A stretch of DNA of 64,000 nucleotides from Toxorhynchites rutilus septentrionalis (GCF_029784135.1 NC_073745.1:79857569-79921568), one strand, 5' to 3'; positions 10,362 to 20,940 are shown, counted from the first letter of the stretch. Numbers and translations: made by a program. The notes: generated by a model from the sequence alone, not told the origin.

Positions 10362-10638
10362 TTTGACGGCGCCAGTGGTTGTATGGTTAGCGTAACAGCC
10401 TCACAATCCGATCGGCCTGGGTTCAATCCCAGCTGGCGTCGTTGGGATTTTCTGAGGCGAAAAATCTCTGGTTACGTCTTCCTTCGGAGCGGAAGTAAAA
10501 GAAGTTGGCCCGGCTCATGAGTTGTTGGGTCTGATAGGTAGGAACAGGTGGAGTCGCCTCCCTGATGTCGGTGATTGGCACTAAAGTGGCGGAAATAGGC
10601 CGACGAAAAATAAGCGAAGATAAAAAAAAAAAAAAAAA
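10362..10638 (+). mobile_element. tRNA-derived SINE, copy 2
   Basis: The same SINE family as at 9923, in opposite orientation. It begins gacggcgccagtggttg, has the B box GGTTCAATCCC at 10420-10430 and ends in an A-run at about 10621-10638. Target duplications of about 13 bases (atcaaccaccttt) flank both sides. The two inverted copies, about 170 bases apart, could form a long hairpin in DNA or RNA. Confidence 0.9.
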
Positions 10639-10651
10639 TCAACCACCTTTT

Positions 10652-11300
10652 ACTGGATTTGGCAAAAGAAGCGAAGGACATATGCATGCACGTATATAAC
10701 GGAACGCTCCAGTCATTACACAGCCCCGATAAGAGACGAATGACCTCTCAGAGTTTAAAGTCTTTCTAATTCATTACCTATTACCGATACACAGCCCGTT
10801 AGGGACGAATGACCTTTGGGTTAAAGTCCCTTCAAAAACAAGAACGAACGATACACAGCCCGTATCAGACAAATGCATGAAGGAATTCTATAAAATAATA
10901 TTTTTGCGGTTCCTTTGCGCCATCATTCTTTGTGTGGACACCGACTGGACAACATCGTTGCTGGACGAGCTGGACGGCGAGGGATCGAGTGCCTTTCTCA
11001 AGGCAAGAGGGCGGAGGTGGTAGCGCTGGAGTAGAGTAATAGAGTAGAGTAGAGTTTTCAAAGGGCCTTTCTCAAGGCTAGAGACGAATGAACTACAAAA
11101 GTTTAAAGTCTCTATAATACAAGACCTTCCTTCCTTCCTTTGCGCCAACTACACGGGCGAGTAGCACCATAGTAGCAAAAAATGTCGAAGCTTGTGACAT
11201 CTGGTAGCAATATTTTTCTTCTTTTGAATTATAGAGACTTTAAACTTTACGTTCATTCGTCTCTAGCCCTGAGAAGGGCCCTTGCGAAGAAAACTAGTTC
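10652..11300 (+). repeat. Dispersed repeat with histone-like stem-loops
   Basis: The region repeats the pattern gagacgaatgac followed by gtttaaagtct (10735-10770, 10812-10835, 11080-11113 and, inverted, 11229-11264). It includes three hairpins of histone consensus type: TGCCTTTCTCAAGGCA at 10990-11005, a GCCTT/AAGGC stem with loop TCTC at 11065-11078, and, on the minus strand, GGCCCTTCTCAGGGCT at 11265-11280. A related copy lies in opposite orientation at 30836-31050. There is no ORF of credible length. The terminal structure of this family is not resolved. Confidence 0.6.
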
Positions 11301-11527
11301 ATACTCTTTCTCGACCTATCTTTAGAAAGACATTTTCATTGTCGCTCAGCACTCCTCAGCAAACGAGTCTGCTTTCGGTGGCACCAAACGATGCCATGAG
11401 TAATATTCTTTTAGGGAGGCAGATTAATCTCCCATCGAACTAGAAGGCCCGAAGGCATATTGCCTGATGTTTCTACCAAAACACATCATTCAAACACATT
11501 TTTTTTCATGTGCAATTTTCATATAAG
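11301..11527. other. Unassigned AT-rich DNA
   Basis: No gene, terminal repeat or homology within the window was recognised. It separates the hairpin-rich repeat from the left end of the next alpha element. Confidence 0.5.
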
Positions 11528-11538
11528 ATTTTTTGACG

Positions 11539-12484
11539 TTTTTTTTTATCCCTTTTTGTTTATTTTAGGCTCCTTAGCATTTTAGCTGTACCATTGCATA
11601 TGGTACACATTTACACGGTGACCGGAATAAATCGCCACAGTAAACAACTGCAACAGAAACAACCGCTTAGAAAAAGTGTAGTAGGCTAGAAATATTTGGC
11701 GCGGGAAAAACATCATGTGCCTCACATTTCTATTATAAATTTATTCTCTTGTTCTCGTTTTTCGAAATTTATTCTGAGGACAATGTAATGGGGACGAAGT
11801 CCCCATTTGGCGAGGATAAGGAATCGAGGCGGCCCATGCCGCCAAGATGACGCAATCCGAGTCCACCGCCGACCCGCCGTCGGAAGCGGCGGTGTCTCGC
11901 ACGCAAACCTGGGATCCACTGATTGCCCGGTTAGTTTGAAACATAGGATACGATCCTTTAGCAATGTCCGACCGAGCTCTAGCGAGCGTCGGACGGTATA
12001 CGTCTGCCCGGGGCGTTACGTTTGCCTGGGGCGATACGTTTGCCCGGTTAATTCTTGTTTTGAAATACAATACCGCGCCACAATATTTATAGCCTACTAC
12101 ACATTTTATAAGCGGTGGTTTCTGTTGCAGTCGTTTTCTGTGGCGATTTATTCCGGGAACCCATTTACACAGTTGCCATATAGGCGTAAGAGTTTTCGTT
12201 CTGTTCTTCCATTATCCAGTTAGACCGGACAGCGGACACAGTTGATTGATCATTGTTGAGTTATTTATAGAACAGCAGTCCGATGTGTCTTGCAGAGCAG
12301 AGCATTTGTATGGATGAATCGATCTTATTTCGACCGTGGATCGATCTCCATCGCTGATGATTGTTGCGTGGACGTAGTTATTCTGTAACAACACAAAGAT
12401 GGTCAAATGAGGACCCTGAGTTTTGAACTCACGATCGATCGCTTACTAAGCGAACGCGCAACCAATGTGGCTACGGAGACCCCC
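11539..12484 (-). mobile_element. tRNA-derived SINE (second family), interrupted by a MITE
   Basis: On the minus strand the head near 12484 reads gtctccgtagccacattgg and contains a B-box-like GAGTTCAAAACTC at about 12418-12430; the T-rich tail lies at 11539-11548. The duplication ATTTTTTGASG flanks both sides (11528-11538 and 12485-12495). A related copy without the head is at 34138-34525. Subtracting the nested MITE leaves about 390 bases. Confidence 0.75.
11617..12161. mobile_element. MULE-like MITE, 545 bp, 9-bp target duplication
   Basis: Terminal inverted repeats of about 85 bases begin GGTKMCCGGAATAAATCGCC at 11617 and end with the reverse complement at 12161. The 9-bp duplication CATTTACAC flanks it at 11608-11616 and 12162-12170. 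A 9-bp duplication with long terminal repeats is typical of Mutator-like elements. The GC-rich centre (about 11800-12050) contains repeated gcccgg-type motifs and ORFs on both strands, but none resembles a transposase. Confidence 0.8.
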
Positions 12485-12729
12485 ATTTTTTGAGGTTGGA
12501 TTACGTCTTTCGGGAACATATTGGGGTACAAATTGAAAATCGAAAATCGATTACATCGTGAAAATTGTCCAATTTCGAACGCTTATTGCTCAGTCATTTC
12601 ATGATGGATTGATGACATTTTTGCGTCAATCGATTTCGGTACTCCATAACAATTTTTTATATTGAAGAAAATAATCTCATCCCCTATCCTAACGGAAATA
12701 CCCACTTCTGATTGGTCGAAATTGTCGAC

Positions 12730-12905
12730 ACATGCGGCGAGTCCCTAACAGAGACATCAAAACCAAGCTGCCTGGGGGAAATCGGTATTGCAAATATATT
12801 AAAGTAGGGGGATCTTTTGTTCCTATCGAAATGTGTTCCCTAACAGAGACATCAAAATCAAGGTGCTCGGGGAAATCGGCATTGCAAATATATGCAAGTC
12901 GGGGG
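12730..12905 (+). repeat. About two 95-bp tandem units
   Basis: Units begin ccctaacagagacatcaaaa and contain gggaaatcggyattgcaaat and gtagggg. They are the same family as at 2690, 16320, 21900, 38100 and 45520. They lie between the alpha 5' region and the H2B-like half. Confidence 0.8.
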
Positions 12906-13411
12906 TTGCTCCATGAAATTTCATATCAATGACCGATCGCTAATTGTGAAAAATTTAGCACAAGTGTAAGTGTAAAATTTGTTGTGCTAAGAATGACTTG
13001 ATATATGAAACGATTTATTTTAATTTCCTAAAATTAAAAACCAAGGTGTGTTCCCGTTCGAGAATGGGTCGTTTAGTTTAAGCTGTGTTTTTTTGTTCAT
13101 TTTCACCCGAGGGAGGTTTATACGGCGAGAAAAATTGGAAAAGTGAAGAAATATTCGAAAAGGTGATTTCCCATATCCTCTATATATAGTATTAGATGTT
13201 GTTAGTCCAATTAAAATTGAATTGGGTTGAATAAACACTCAGAAAGTAAAAATTATAAAAAAAAGAATAACTTTTCCACTTCAAATATGTTTTCTCTATA
13301 TTAAAGTAACATGTTTTTACTGATGAGGAAAAACTATAATTGTGTTCGTTATTGGTAATTGTCTTATGTTACATTGGTGAGTTTTTTTCTTTATTTCATG
13401 CATACATATCA

Positions 13412-13598
13412 CAGGAGGCATCTCGTCTAGGATCACAGAGGGCGGTTTTCATCATATATCGTTCCACTTCGGTATCTTTCATCTGATACTCACCATCCAA
13501 CGACTGTTTACCATCCTTCTGCCATCATCACTCGATAAACACTGGTGGAGTTAACATACAATACCCAACAACCGAAAAAAACGGCCCTTTTCAGGGCC
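13412..13598 (+). pseudogene. H2B: H2B-like 3' end, coding part degenerate
   Basis: GAGGCATCTCGTCTAGG at about 13413 matches the EASRL segment of H2B. The sequence a few codons on (catatatcg...ttccacttc) can be aligned with the ITSREIQ region, and a TAA near 13536 falls where the H2B stop would lie. The coding similarity alone is weak. The perfect histone 3' hairpin 45 bases downstream and its AAAAGAG element make a histone origin likely. Five related copies are present at 17.0, 21.1, 40.8, 46.4 and 51.9 kb. Confidence 0.5.
13583..13598 (+). promoter_or_regulatory. Histone mRNA 3' stem-loop, perfect consensus
   Basis: GGCCCTTTTCAGGGCC fits GGYYYUUYUNARRRCC at every position, is preceded by AAAAAAAC and followed by ACCA, the usual flanks. 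The purine-rich AAAAGAG (histone downstream element, U7 target) is at 13612-13618, 13 bases on. The reading frame upstream is broken, yet this signal is complete. Confidence 0.85.
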
Positions 13599-14033
13599 AC
13601 CATATCATTATAAAAGAGTTTAACGATGTAATTCTTCAAACATATCCAAAATCAACAGATAGTCTAACGGAATCCTACGTCAACTATGCGGTCGTGTCTC
13701 GGACACAACCCTCCTGTGACTTTTTTTCAAACCACCTCACTTCACTGGCTAGCTATTTTAATTTTCTAGATTTTTCCCGTATTCAGTGATGGACGCAGAA
13801 AAATCCACCCTCATTTGAAATCAAAATGATCCGATATCAATTTTTGACGTGATACTACGTCTAACATGAATATATGTAGAGAAAAATGCAAAACCTAAAC
13901 ACAGAACATGCAGGAAAAAATGGAAGATTCCGAATGCTTATAACTCGAACATTTCTCACTGGATCGGAAAGATGTTTGCATCAATTGATAGGGAATATTC
14001 CTACGCATCTATCGCCATTAGTAAAATGTTATT

Positions 14034-14664
14034 GACGTATAGCTACGTCTTTCAAGAAGGGTGCCAAATCAGAAAAGAGGTCACGTTTTTATGAAATAAA
14101 GTTAACGTTAATAACTATTTTCACTGTAAACCAATTCTCATGATTTGCAAACCAATCGAATCGGAAATTCTCTAAGACTTGTTTGATATGCTATACATTA
14201 CAATTCGCTAGTCTCTAAACGGTTTAAATTCATGAAAACTGGAAGAACTTCCTTTTTTTCCGATACATTGTTCTGCCGATTTATGTGCTAACCCTATCCG
14301 TATCCGTAATGAACTTTTAAGTTGAGAAGCCTGGTAAAATGGTCTTTTCAGATACTAGTAGTGAATGAACTTTCGCGGTTCGAGAACTACGTGAACATGA
14401 GATGTGCAATAATTTCAGAGGGAAATGTAAAATACAATGATCGTTTGACAATTTTTCCTTTCACATATTTTGGTAATCGTAGGCATCATATCAAGCGTAA
14501 AAGGACGTTCATGAAATTTAATTGTAACAAAGAACATAATCTATTACAAAAATTTCGATGCATTCTAAACTATTATTCGAAGTGGTAAACAAGTGGATTG
14601 CATAATATAATTGCGTAGTTCTACGTTGGAAATATGCGGTTGTGACTTGATACAACACCCCTTA
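14034..14664 (+). mobile_element. Delta-type HINE nested in beta body
   Basis: It starts GACGTATAGCTACGTC at 14034-14049 and ends with ttctacgttgg, a hairpin built on GTTGT and ACAAC (about 14640-14655) and acaccccttac before a T-run. Uninterrupted beta copies read aaaatgtta, T-run, cattag at this point, so the empty site is known: the element entered a T5 tract. The middle is AT-rich with no coding sequence. Confidence 0.7.
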
Positions 14665-14720
14665 CATTTTTTTTCATTAGATAAACAATTGAATAACTGT
14701 AAAATGTTAAGCGTTATCTA

Positions 14721-16278
14721 AAGCTTGTCCACGTTAAATTTCGGACACTTTTCTTTCAGTGTATTTTATGAAATATTTCACTAATCAATGAAATATTTTA
14801 CTTACATGACAGCTGAAACCCTCCTCTTTATTTTGATCAAGGCGCCTAGAAGTATATCCTAAGGTGGCCCAACTTGCTAAAACGACTCTTCAGCCATCTT
14901 GGAAGTCTACTGTGTTTTGTTTGTAAACAATACACAATACGCTAGTGGCAAAGCTCGCTCGTGATCAGTCTGTCTCTTTCACGCTACAAGCAAATAATTC
15001 CCCTTCTGCTTTCTTCCGTACTGTTTTCATATACCGCTCCCCTAACCAACTTAGTGACGAAACGGCCTCACCTAGTACCATAGACCCGTCTTGATTTCGA
15101 TGTCCAACATGCATTCTTCTTCAGTTTGGTAAAATGGCGTCGAATCAAGTGGAAGTACGCAAACGCATTTTGCGCGAACGGCAGCAAAATCCAACACTTT
15201 CGTACGTGATCTCGCCAAAAAGCTAGAACTGCCGAAGAGTATCGTGTTTAGTGTGTGCAAATCGTTTAACCAGCGCTTAACTGTGGATCGGAAGGTTAGA
15301 AGCGGAACAAATCTAAAAGTATGCACCCGACAGATGGACCGAAAGGTGGTTGCCATTATTGAGAAACATCCCAACCTTTCAGTTAGAAATGTGTCTCGAA
15401 AGGTTGGAAAATCAAAATTATATGTACAAAAAGTGCAGCAAAGGCATGGACTGAAGGCGTACAAAGTGAAAAAGGTGCACAATCATGATGATAAGCAAAA
15501 TTTCACTGCAAAAATCTGTGCTAAAGTGCTCTACAACCAGTTCTTCCAAAAATGTTCATGCGCCATAATGGACGATGAAAGTTATGTTCTCGAAGACCTC
15601 AAACAGCTTCCGGGTCTCGCTTTTTATACTGCAATGCGAAGGAATGCCGTAGCCGAGTGTTTACGGACCAAGAAACAGTCTAAATTCCCCGAAAAGGACT
15701 TGGTTTGGCAGGCCATATGCAGTTGTGGCCGAAAATCCAAATCTTTCGTCTCTACCGGCACTATCAACAAAGATGTCTTCGAGAAGGAATGTCTCCAGAA
15801 TCGGTTGCTACCATTCATAAGAAGCCACGACTCTCCAGCGTTGTTCTTGCCAGATTTGGCCTCTTGTCACTATGCAAAATCTATCCTGGAATGGTATAAT
15901 GCACATGAGGTCAAATATGTGCCAAAAACAGCAAATCCACCGAACTGTCCAGAACTTCGCCCAGTGGAAAAGTACTGGGCTCTGATTAAGCGAAATCTAT
16001 TCGAAACTAATAACAAAGCGAATGGCATTCATGATTTCAAGAGGAGACAGAAAAACGCCGCAGCCAGCCTATCTGAGGATACTGTACGGAACCTAATGGC
16101 AGATGTTCCCAAGAAAGTTTGTGAATTTTACAGACAACGTAATTAACATCGAAGTAAGCTTTCCTTATTTTAGATATAAGTATATTTTACTGAAATAAAC
16201 AATCGGTTTTGTTGTATTACGTAAATTTTTGCTTTACTGGCAACATCTTGGTGTCCGAAATTTAACGTGGACAAGCAT
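14721..16278 (+). mobile_element. DD37E (ITmD37E-like) Tc1/mariner-superfamily transposon
   Basis: The 28-bp terminal inverted repeats start AWGCTTGTCCACGTTAAATT and include a TTCGGACAC block. They differ at one base and are flanked by TA (14719-14720 and 16279-16280). Uninterrupted beta elements read gcgttatctaaacgccc here, confirming insertion at TA. The 1558-bp length is normal for a complete element with one transposase gene. It is the most divergent of the three terminal-repeat-defined DD37E copies in the window. Confidence 0.9.
15134..16146 (+). pseudogene. DD37E transposase with one frameshift
   Basis: The likely start is ATG 15134 (MASNQVEVRK). A one-base shift near 15200 moves the reading frame, after which about 300 codons stay open to the stop at 16144-16146. 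The N-terminal half has paired helix-turn-helix DNA-binding segments. Catalytic residues are Asp in IMDDESYV, Asp in LPDLASCHY and Glu in LRPVEKYW. The second Asp and the Glu are separated by 37 residues, the diagnostic DD37E spacing. The enzyme would cut and paste the element at TA sites. Because only a single lesion is visible, the copy is recent. Confidence 0.85.
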
Positions 16279-16319
16279 TAAACGCCCTGACTGCCTCGTT
16301 TTGATTGGCCCGGTTTACG

Positions 16320-16690
16320 GTTTCCCCAACACAGCCATCAAAATCAAGCAGCCTTGAGTTAATCGGCATTGCAAATACATGAAAGAAGGGGGAGCTTTTG
16401 TTCCGACCGAAATGTGTCCCCTAACAGAGATTTCAAAACCAAGGTGCCTGGGGAAAATCGGCATTGCAAATACATGCAAGTCTGGGGTATTTTTATTCCG
16501 ACTGAAATGTGTTTCCCCAACACAGACTTCAGAACCAAGGTGTCTGGGGGAATTGGCATTGCAAATTCATGCAGGTCGGGGGTATTTTTGTTCCGACTGG
16601 AATGATATTCTCCAACACAGACTTCAAAACTAAGGTGTCTGGGAAAATCCTCTTTGCGAATAAATGCAAACTGCGAGTATTTTGTATACT
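16320..16690 (+). repeat. About four 95-bp tandem units
   Basis: Units carry gaaaatcggcattgcaaat, gtatttttattccgactg and cacagacttcaaaac blocks. Reading frames stay open through several units in different frames, which is a property of the repeat, not evidence for protein. Confidence 0.85.
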
Positions 16691-16974
16691 TTTAAGTTTG
16701 AAGCATCTATAGTATAAAAAATAAAAGTTGAAGTTGTTGATTACGGCGGCAAAAATAGTTGTTAACGTAAACATTATTTTTATAATTTTTTTTTTATGCT
16801 GACCAGTACGGCTATTTTGAATGTTCAGTTAATTTTTGGCATTTTTTATGTTTTCTCTATATTAAAGTAACATGTTTTTACTGATGAGAAAAATCGATAA
16901 TTGTGTTCGGTATTTGTAATTATCTTATATTACATTGGTGAGTTTTTTTGTTCATTTTTTCATCCATACACATA

Positions 16975-17164
16975 ACACTGGAGGCATTTAGTCTAGGGTC
17001 ACAGAGGATGGTTTTCATCATATCTTATTCCACTTCGACATCTTTTATCTGATACGCACCATCCAACGACTGTTTAGCATTCTTCTGTCATCATCTTTCG
17101 TTAAACACTGGTGAAGTGAACAAACATTACCCAAAAACTAAACAAAAGGGCCCTTTTCAGGGCC
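16975..17164 (+). pseudogene. H2B: H2B-like 3' end, second copy
   Basis: The relic begins in the ggaggcatttagtctagg block (EASRL-like) at about 16980 and ends at the perfect hairpin GGCCCTTTTCAGGGCC at 17149-17164, followed by ACCA. The AAAGAG element expected about 13 bases on is deleted in this copy (tatcaaacgatg), unlike the other copies. The coding part is as degraded as in the copy at 13412. Confidence 0.5.
17149..17164 (+). promoter_or_regulatory. Histone mRNA 3' stem-loop, perfect consensus
   Basis: GGCCCTTTTCAGGGCC with the 5' flank AACAAAAG and 3' flank ACCA. The purine-rich downstream element has been lost. Confidence 0.8.
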
Positions 17165-17280
17165 ACCAAATCATTATCAAACGATGTAACTCTTCAAAAA
17201 TATCCATAATCAACAGATAGCCTAGCGGAATCCTACGTCAACAATGTGGTCGTGTCTCGGACACAACCCTCCTTTGCCTT

Positions 17281-19560
17281 TTTTTTCAATGATAAGATAA
17301 TACAAAAGCCTGACATTGAGAATATGGAAGTGTTTGGTAAATCCTTCCAAAGATCCAAGGCTACAAGAAAGATAAACTAAGGAGCTCCTTCACCAGGACT
17401 GGACAAAGACGCTTACAGCAGTGTCAACTCACTTAGAGAAGCTGTTTCCGGGTTTTTGTGGCATTTCTTGGAGACCCTACGCTCATTGTTTATCCTACCA
17501 CTCCCTAGACAGTTTCCCGGAGCCTATGCAAGGCAGAAAAACGATCTTTGACGATGAGATTTTCGAGCAGAACGACATTTTTTTTGTGTGTCGCCCAGTT
17601 ACCAGGAAGATGTAAAAAATGTATAAAACGTAGAAAGTTTTTCTGATAGATACATAATTTTTCTCAACCTTTTTAAATTGTTACTGCCCGAAGCTTTGAT
17701 ATTCACTCCTGAAAACTATTCATAATTGGAAATGATTTCATAAGCATAATGTCAAATCATCTTCTACGGACCGTCGAATCGCGTCGCACGGCGCATTCCT
17801 GCTAGGGAGATTCTTTTCAGAACGCACCTTCACTGGTGAACATGCGAGAACCTGCATCGGGGAGGGAAACCAAGAACCGTTGTCCCGCGTCTTCCTTTGT
17901 CTCTCTCGCACGGATCAGCGTAGCGCCCGCAATTCAAACGAGCAAACAAGGGAAGTGCTTCGGAGAAAATTCACTTAAGTCAATTTCATGCTTCCTTATC
18001 GAACTTTTGCTATCGATGCACCTTCAAACGGTGAGGATCCCCGAACCCCGCGCTGCTGGGAGTAGTTGTATAGTTGTGGTGCGGATTAAGGGCCGAGATG
18101 TGGCATGACCTCTTTAACGGCTCGCTTGATGGAAAAGTGACTAATTTTACAGGTTTGCGTTCGACCGTCGCAGCGAACGGACGGAACAGGTCATAATGGG
18201 AGGCGGCAGATTTAGGTGGAAGTTTAGCAATGATGGATCGCAATTTTTTTTCCTGATTAAAATGTTGTTGCAGCTCGCAGATCGGTGCGGTTCGAACGAT
18301 TAATGCTCCCTGCCGAACGGGGTAAAAGGTGATTACGGCGAACGATTTGCTATGATCGGAAATTGGATTCGGAAGAATTACGCATTTCTAATCTGCACAG
18401 AAAGGCGTTAACTTATCGAGGCACAAAACATAACGATCAGAGAATTTAATTTAATTCCCAGCATTACTTTCTCCCTGCTGATTTCTTCTATGAAGTTATC
18501 AGCCGTGAAATGAACTCTGGAAAGTACAAAATCCGTCTGTCCTGTGCAAGAAAAAAGGTGTGTAAAGCACACAACCGATACAAATCGATGCTACACGTAA
18601 GCCAAACACGTTTCCTTGAGTACACACGACGCCCGAAAACAAATAAGGGTGCGTGACCGGTTTTCCGCCGGAGGGATGATATGTATATCTGCGACGGCCC
18701 AATCTCACCCCATCCTGCTTTTGTCTACAAGACAGACAACCGGCCGGACACCGGGTCACAATCAAATAAATCAGCAGTGAACCTGTCATAAATCACATTA
18801 CACCACCACTGAAGAGTCCCTTCTTTGTCCCATCCAACTAGAAAATCGGACAAAATTATAGTGTTTGACATTGAAAAGGATGCGATGTCTTCAGCGTGGT
18901 TCCTTATAAAGCTAAGAAGGATACCATCATCATATGTCATTCTCAAATTACCCATACCGGCGGGAATCGCATGTGGTGAGGGACCAATAATGGGTTGTCT
19001 AGTAGTAGACTGATTAGAATGTCGTCCCATATTCTTTCCCAAAATCTTACATTGTCAGCTATTTTAGGGTGTCGGCAAGAAATACGAGCTTTATCTCTTA
19101 ATCAAGTATCCACGGTTGAAGTTGAGATGCTAGAGCAGAATATGTGATATTTTTATATACGTATAGTGATAGTGGAATATTTTGCATTCTGTCAAATATA
19201 TACCGGGAATTTGTAATTTTTAAATCATCCCGCTAAACATTTTTCATATTATTTATACATATTTTATTATGATGGTACATGGTACATATATATTTTTTTA
19301 TGATGGTACTACTGCCAGTGGTCAATTTTGAGCGAGATCTGTCATTTAGCTTGTTTACTGCGTCACTAAGAATAAGTTATCATTTCTCGGCCGGCGGTTT
19401 TTGATATGATGCTCCTCACCGTTTTCGAAATTCCTTCCGGAGGGCCAAACGGTCAATAAAGAGTATACCTTGACGTTATAAGGAGTTATGAGAGAGAAAA
19501 TTCTTCGCAAACGGCCACATTTGTAGAAGTATAGCACTTGGTAGTTAACCGCTGGTCAAA
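17281..19560. other. Single-copy-looking DNA, no gene recognised
   Basis: Short ORFs occur on both strands but none has a recognisable domain, signal peptide or splice-flanked structure. The part from about 17760 to 18800 is relatively GC-rich and free of simple repeats, so it may be intronic or regulatory DNA of a nearby host gene. Confidence 0.4.
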
Positions 19561-20080
19561 AAATCATTTTTCCCCTTTTATTTAAAAATTACTTTTTGCA
19601 AAAAATTCGTAACATTTGAACTACTGAACCAATTTAGATGATCAATATATTAAATTGAAGCCAATAAGCCAACCTTCTTTGAAAAATATATCACACGTGT
19701 GGGAAGACTGGATTCTAGTCGCATTGGTCTAGTCTAGTCACATAGGAGTAACGAAGACTTAAAACATGTTAAATTTGAAAAATCATCTCTCAAAAACGAA
19801 AAAATAGCATCTCTGATATCGAGATATGTATGTAAATATGTTATGTAAAAAATCCTCAGCTTTCCAGAAAAAGATATTTAAAAAAATATAGAGCCCTCTA
19901 TTTTTAACCGAGAAAACCATGAAAAACTGACTCAATCAATGATTGCATAAACGAAAATCCAAATTTTTCCCAAAAGTAATATTTTTTCAAAGAAAACTAA
20001 CTCATAAGCTTAAGTTTGATATGTCGATCATCTGAATCGGTCCAGTAGTTCAGAAGTTATGAATTTTTGTAATGGAAAAA
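19561..20080. repeat. Dispersed repeat with inverted ends
   Basis: The block around 19600-19660 (gtaacatttgaactactgaa...gatgatca) is matched in inverse orientation at about 20005-20070 (gatcatctgaatcgg...agttcagaagttatga) and again at 34625-34690. This suggests a fold-back repeat of about 0.5 kb. Precise ends and target duplications were not found. Confidence 0.5.
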
Positions 20081-20940
20081 GGTGAAAAAATTGATTTTTT
20101 CGAATCATTGGTTAACTTTGGAAAACCATATCTTAAAAACGAAGAAAATAGCTTCTCTGATATCGAGCTATGTTATGTATGTTATGTTATGTTTCAAGAA
20201 AAATGTAAAAAATATAGCGCATATATGAATTTTAAAAAAATCATTTTTGAGAAAAAGTGGATAGAATTGATTTTTCGAACCACCCTAAAATGGAAATGGT
20301 CACTAGAGTGCCAATGAAAATGGCCATCTCGAATTTTCAAAGCGAACTTTATTAAAAATGTTGATTCCCAAGAAAAACTACCCTGTGCAAAATATCAGCT
20401 CAATCGGACTTCAGCGGTCAAAGTTTGAGTTTTTTTGAAAACCGAAAAATCACCCAAGGAGTAAAGAAAATCGTGGTTTAAAATAAATTGATGTATTTTA
20501 TCGTGCGAATCAACATTTCACAGGGAGGACCGTATGAAAAATCGATATGACGATTTTCATTGGCACCCTAAACCATACGTTTTTCTTTGCATTCCGAAAA
20601 AACGTCCCAGGATGTCGGTTTTTGGACAAAAAACAAATTTTCGAGATGACAGTTGAGATCTTGTTTCATGAAATTTGAAGACATTTGGCATTAAGAATTT
20701 TTTTTTCTTAAAACTCCGATTTCCTTTTTCGATTTTCAAAAAACTTACATTTTGAGATCTGCGTTAATAGTAAATAAAGTCCGTATGAGCTAATATTTTT
20801 CAGAAGATATTTTATCGTGCCCCCAAGCAGCTTGGTCAACATTTGACAGGGAATCCCGTATGAAAAATCGATATGACGACACCCTAAACCATACGTTTTG
20901 CCTCGTATCCCGAAAAGACCCAATGTGTCGATTTGTAACA
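20081..20940. repeat. AT-rich dispersed repeat, same class as 58.8-59.8 kb
   Basis: Phrases such as caatcgg-acttcagc, gtgcaaaat-tcagctcaatcgg and gaagacatttggcat recur here, at 22460-22540 and at 58840-59780. The alpha HINE at 20940-22457 is inserted inside it, because the repeat resumes at about 22458. Confidence 0.5.

Larger units (their letters stand above)
9054..10365 (+). mobile_element. Alpha-type HINE carrying an H4-derived transcription unit
   Basis: The 5' end is TTTTT plus GACGTAGGATTACGTC at about 9060-9075, followed by the alpha block tttcgggaacatattg. The first about 240 bases match the alpha elements at 12491, 45238 and 50090. From about 9280 the element holds a histone promoter, an H4-like relic and a histone 3' hairpin at 9899-9914. 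A SINE (9923-10194) interrupts it just after the hairpin. The purine element aaaagagttt follows the SINE at about 10217. The expected 3' hairpin was not found before the second SINE, so the right boundary is approximate. Confidence 0.6.
11528..13720 (+). mobile_element. Alpha-type HINE, H2B-like, split by a SINE
   Basis: The 5' end ATTTTTTGACG at 11528-11538 was hit by a SINE, and the rest resumes at 12485 with a duplicated ATTTTTTGAGG, then ttggattacgtctttcggg. The body holds about two 95-bp units (12730-12905) and an H2B-like relic with a perfect histone hairpin. The 3' end has ggaatcctacgtcaa, then the hairpin with arms GGTCGTGTC and GACACAACC around TCG at 13690-13710, and cctcctgtgac before a T-run. 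Without the SINE it is about 1.24 kb. Confidence 0.75.
13842..17280 (+). mobile_element. Composite HINE: beta 5' part, alpha 3' part, two nested elements
   Basis: The 5' end is TTTTT plus GACGTGATACTACGTC at 13846-13861 with beta-type body. At about 14033 a delta HINE is inserted, and at 14720 a DD37E transposon. The beta body resumes at 16279 with 95-bp units to about 16680. From about 16850 the sequence is alpha-type, with an H2B-like relic and an alpha 3' hairpin (arms GGTCGTGTC and GACACAACC, 17248-17268). Bases 16690-16840 match neither and may mark a recombination or second insertion. Whether it moved as one unit is unknown. Confidence 0.55.

Noticed and set aside
10420..10430. True tRNA genes at the B-box sequences (10420, about 10135, 12418 and 1891)
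   Set aside because: Each is followed by a SINE body and an A/T tail, lacks a full cloverleaf and is flanked by target duplications where testable.
11741..12223. GC-rich ORFs of 80-138 codons inside the MULE-like MITE
   Set aside because: They occur on both strands in the same GC-rich stretch, resemble no transposase and end in the terminal repeats.
16359..16712. Overlapping ORFs crossing the 95-bp units in several frames on both strands
   Set aside because: Open frames follow from the stop-poor repeat unit. They differ in frame between copies and have no conserved start.
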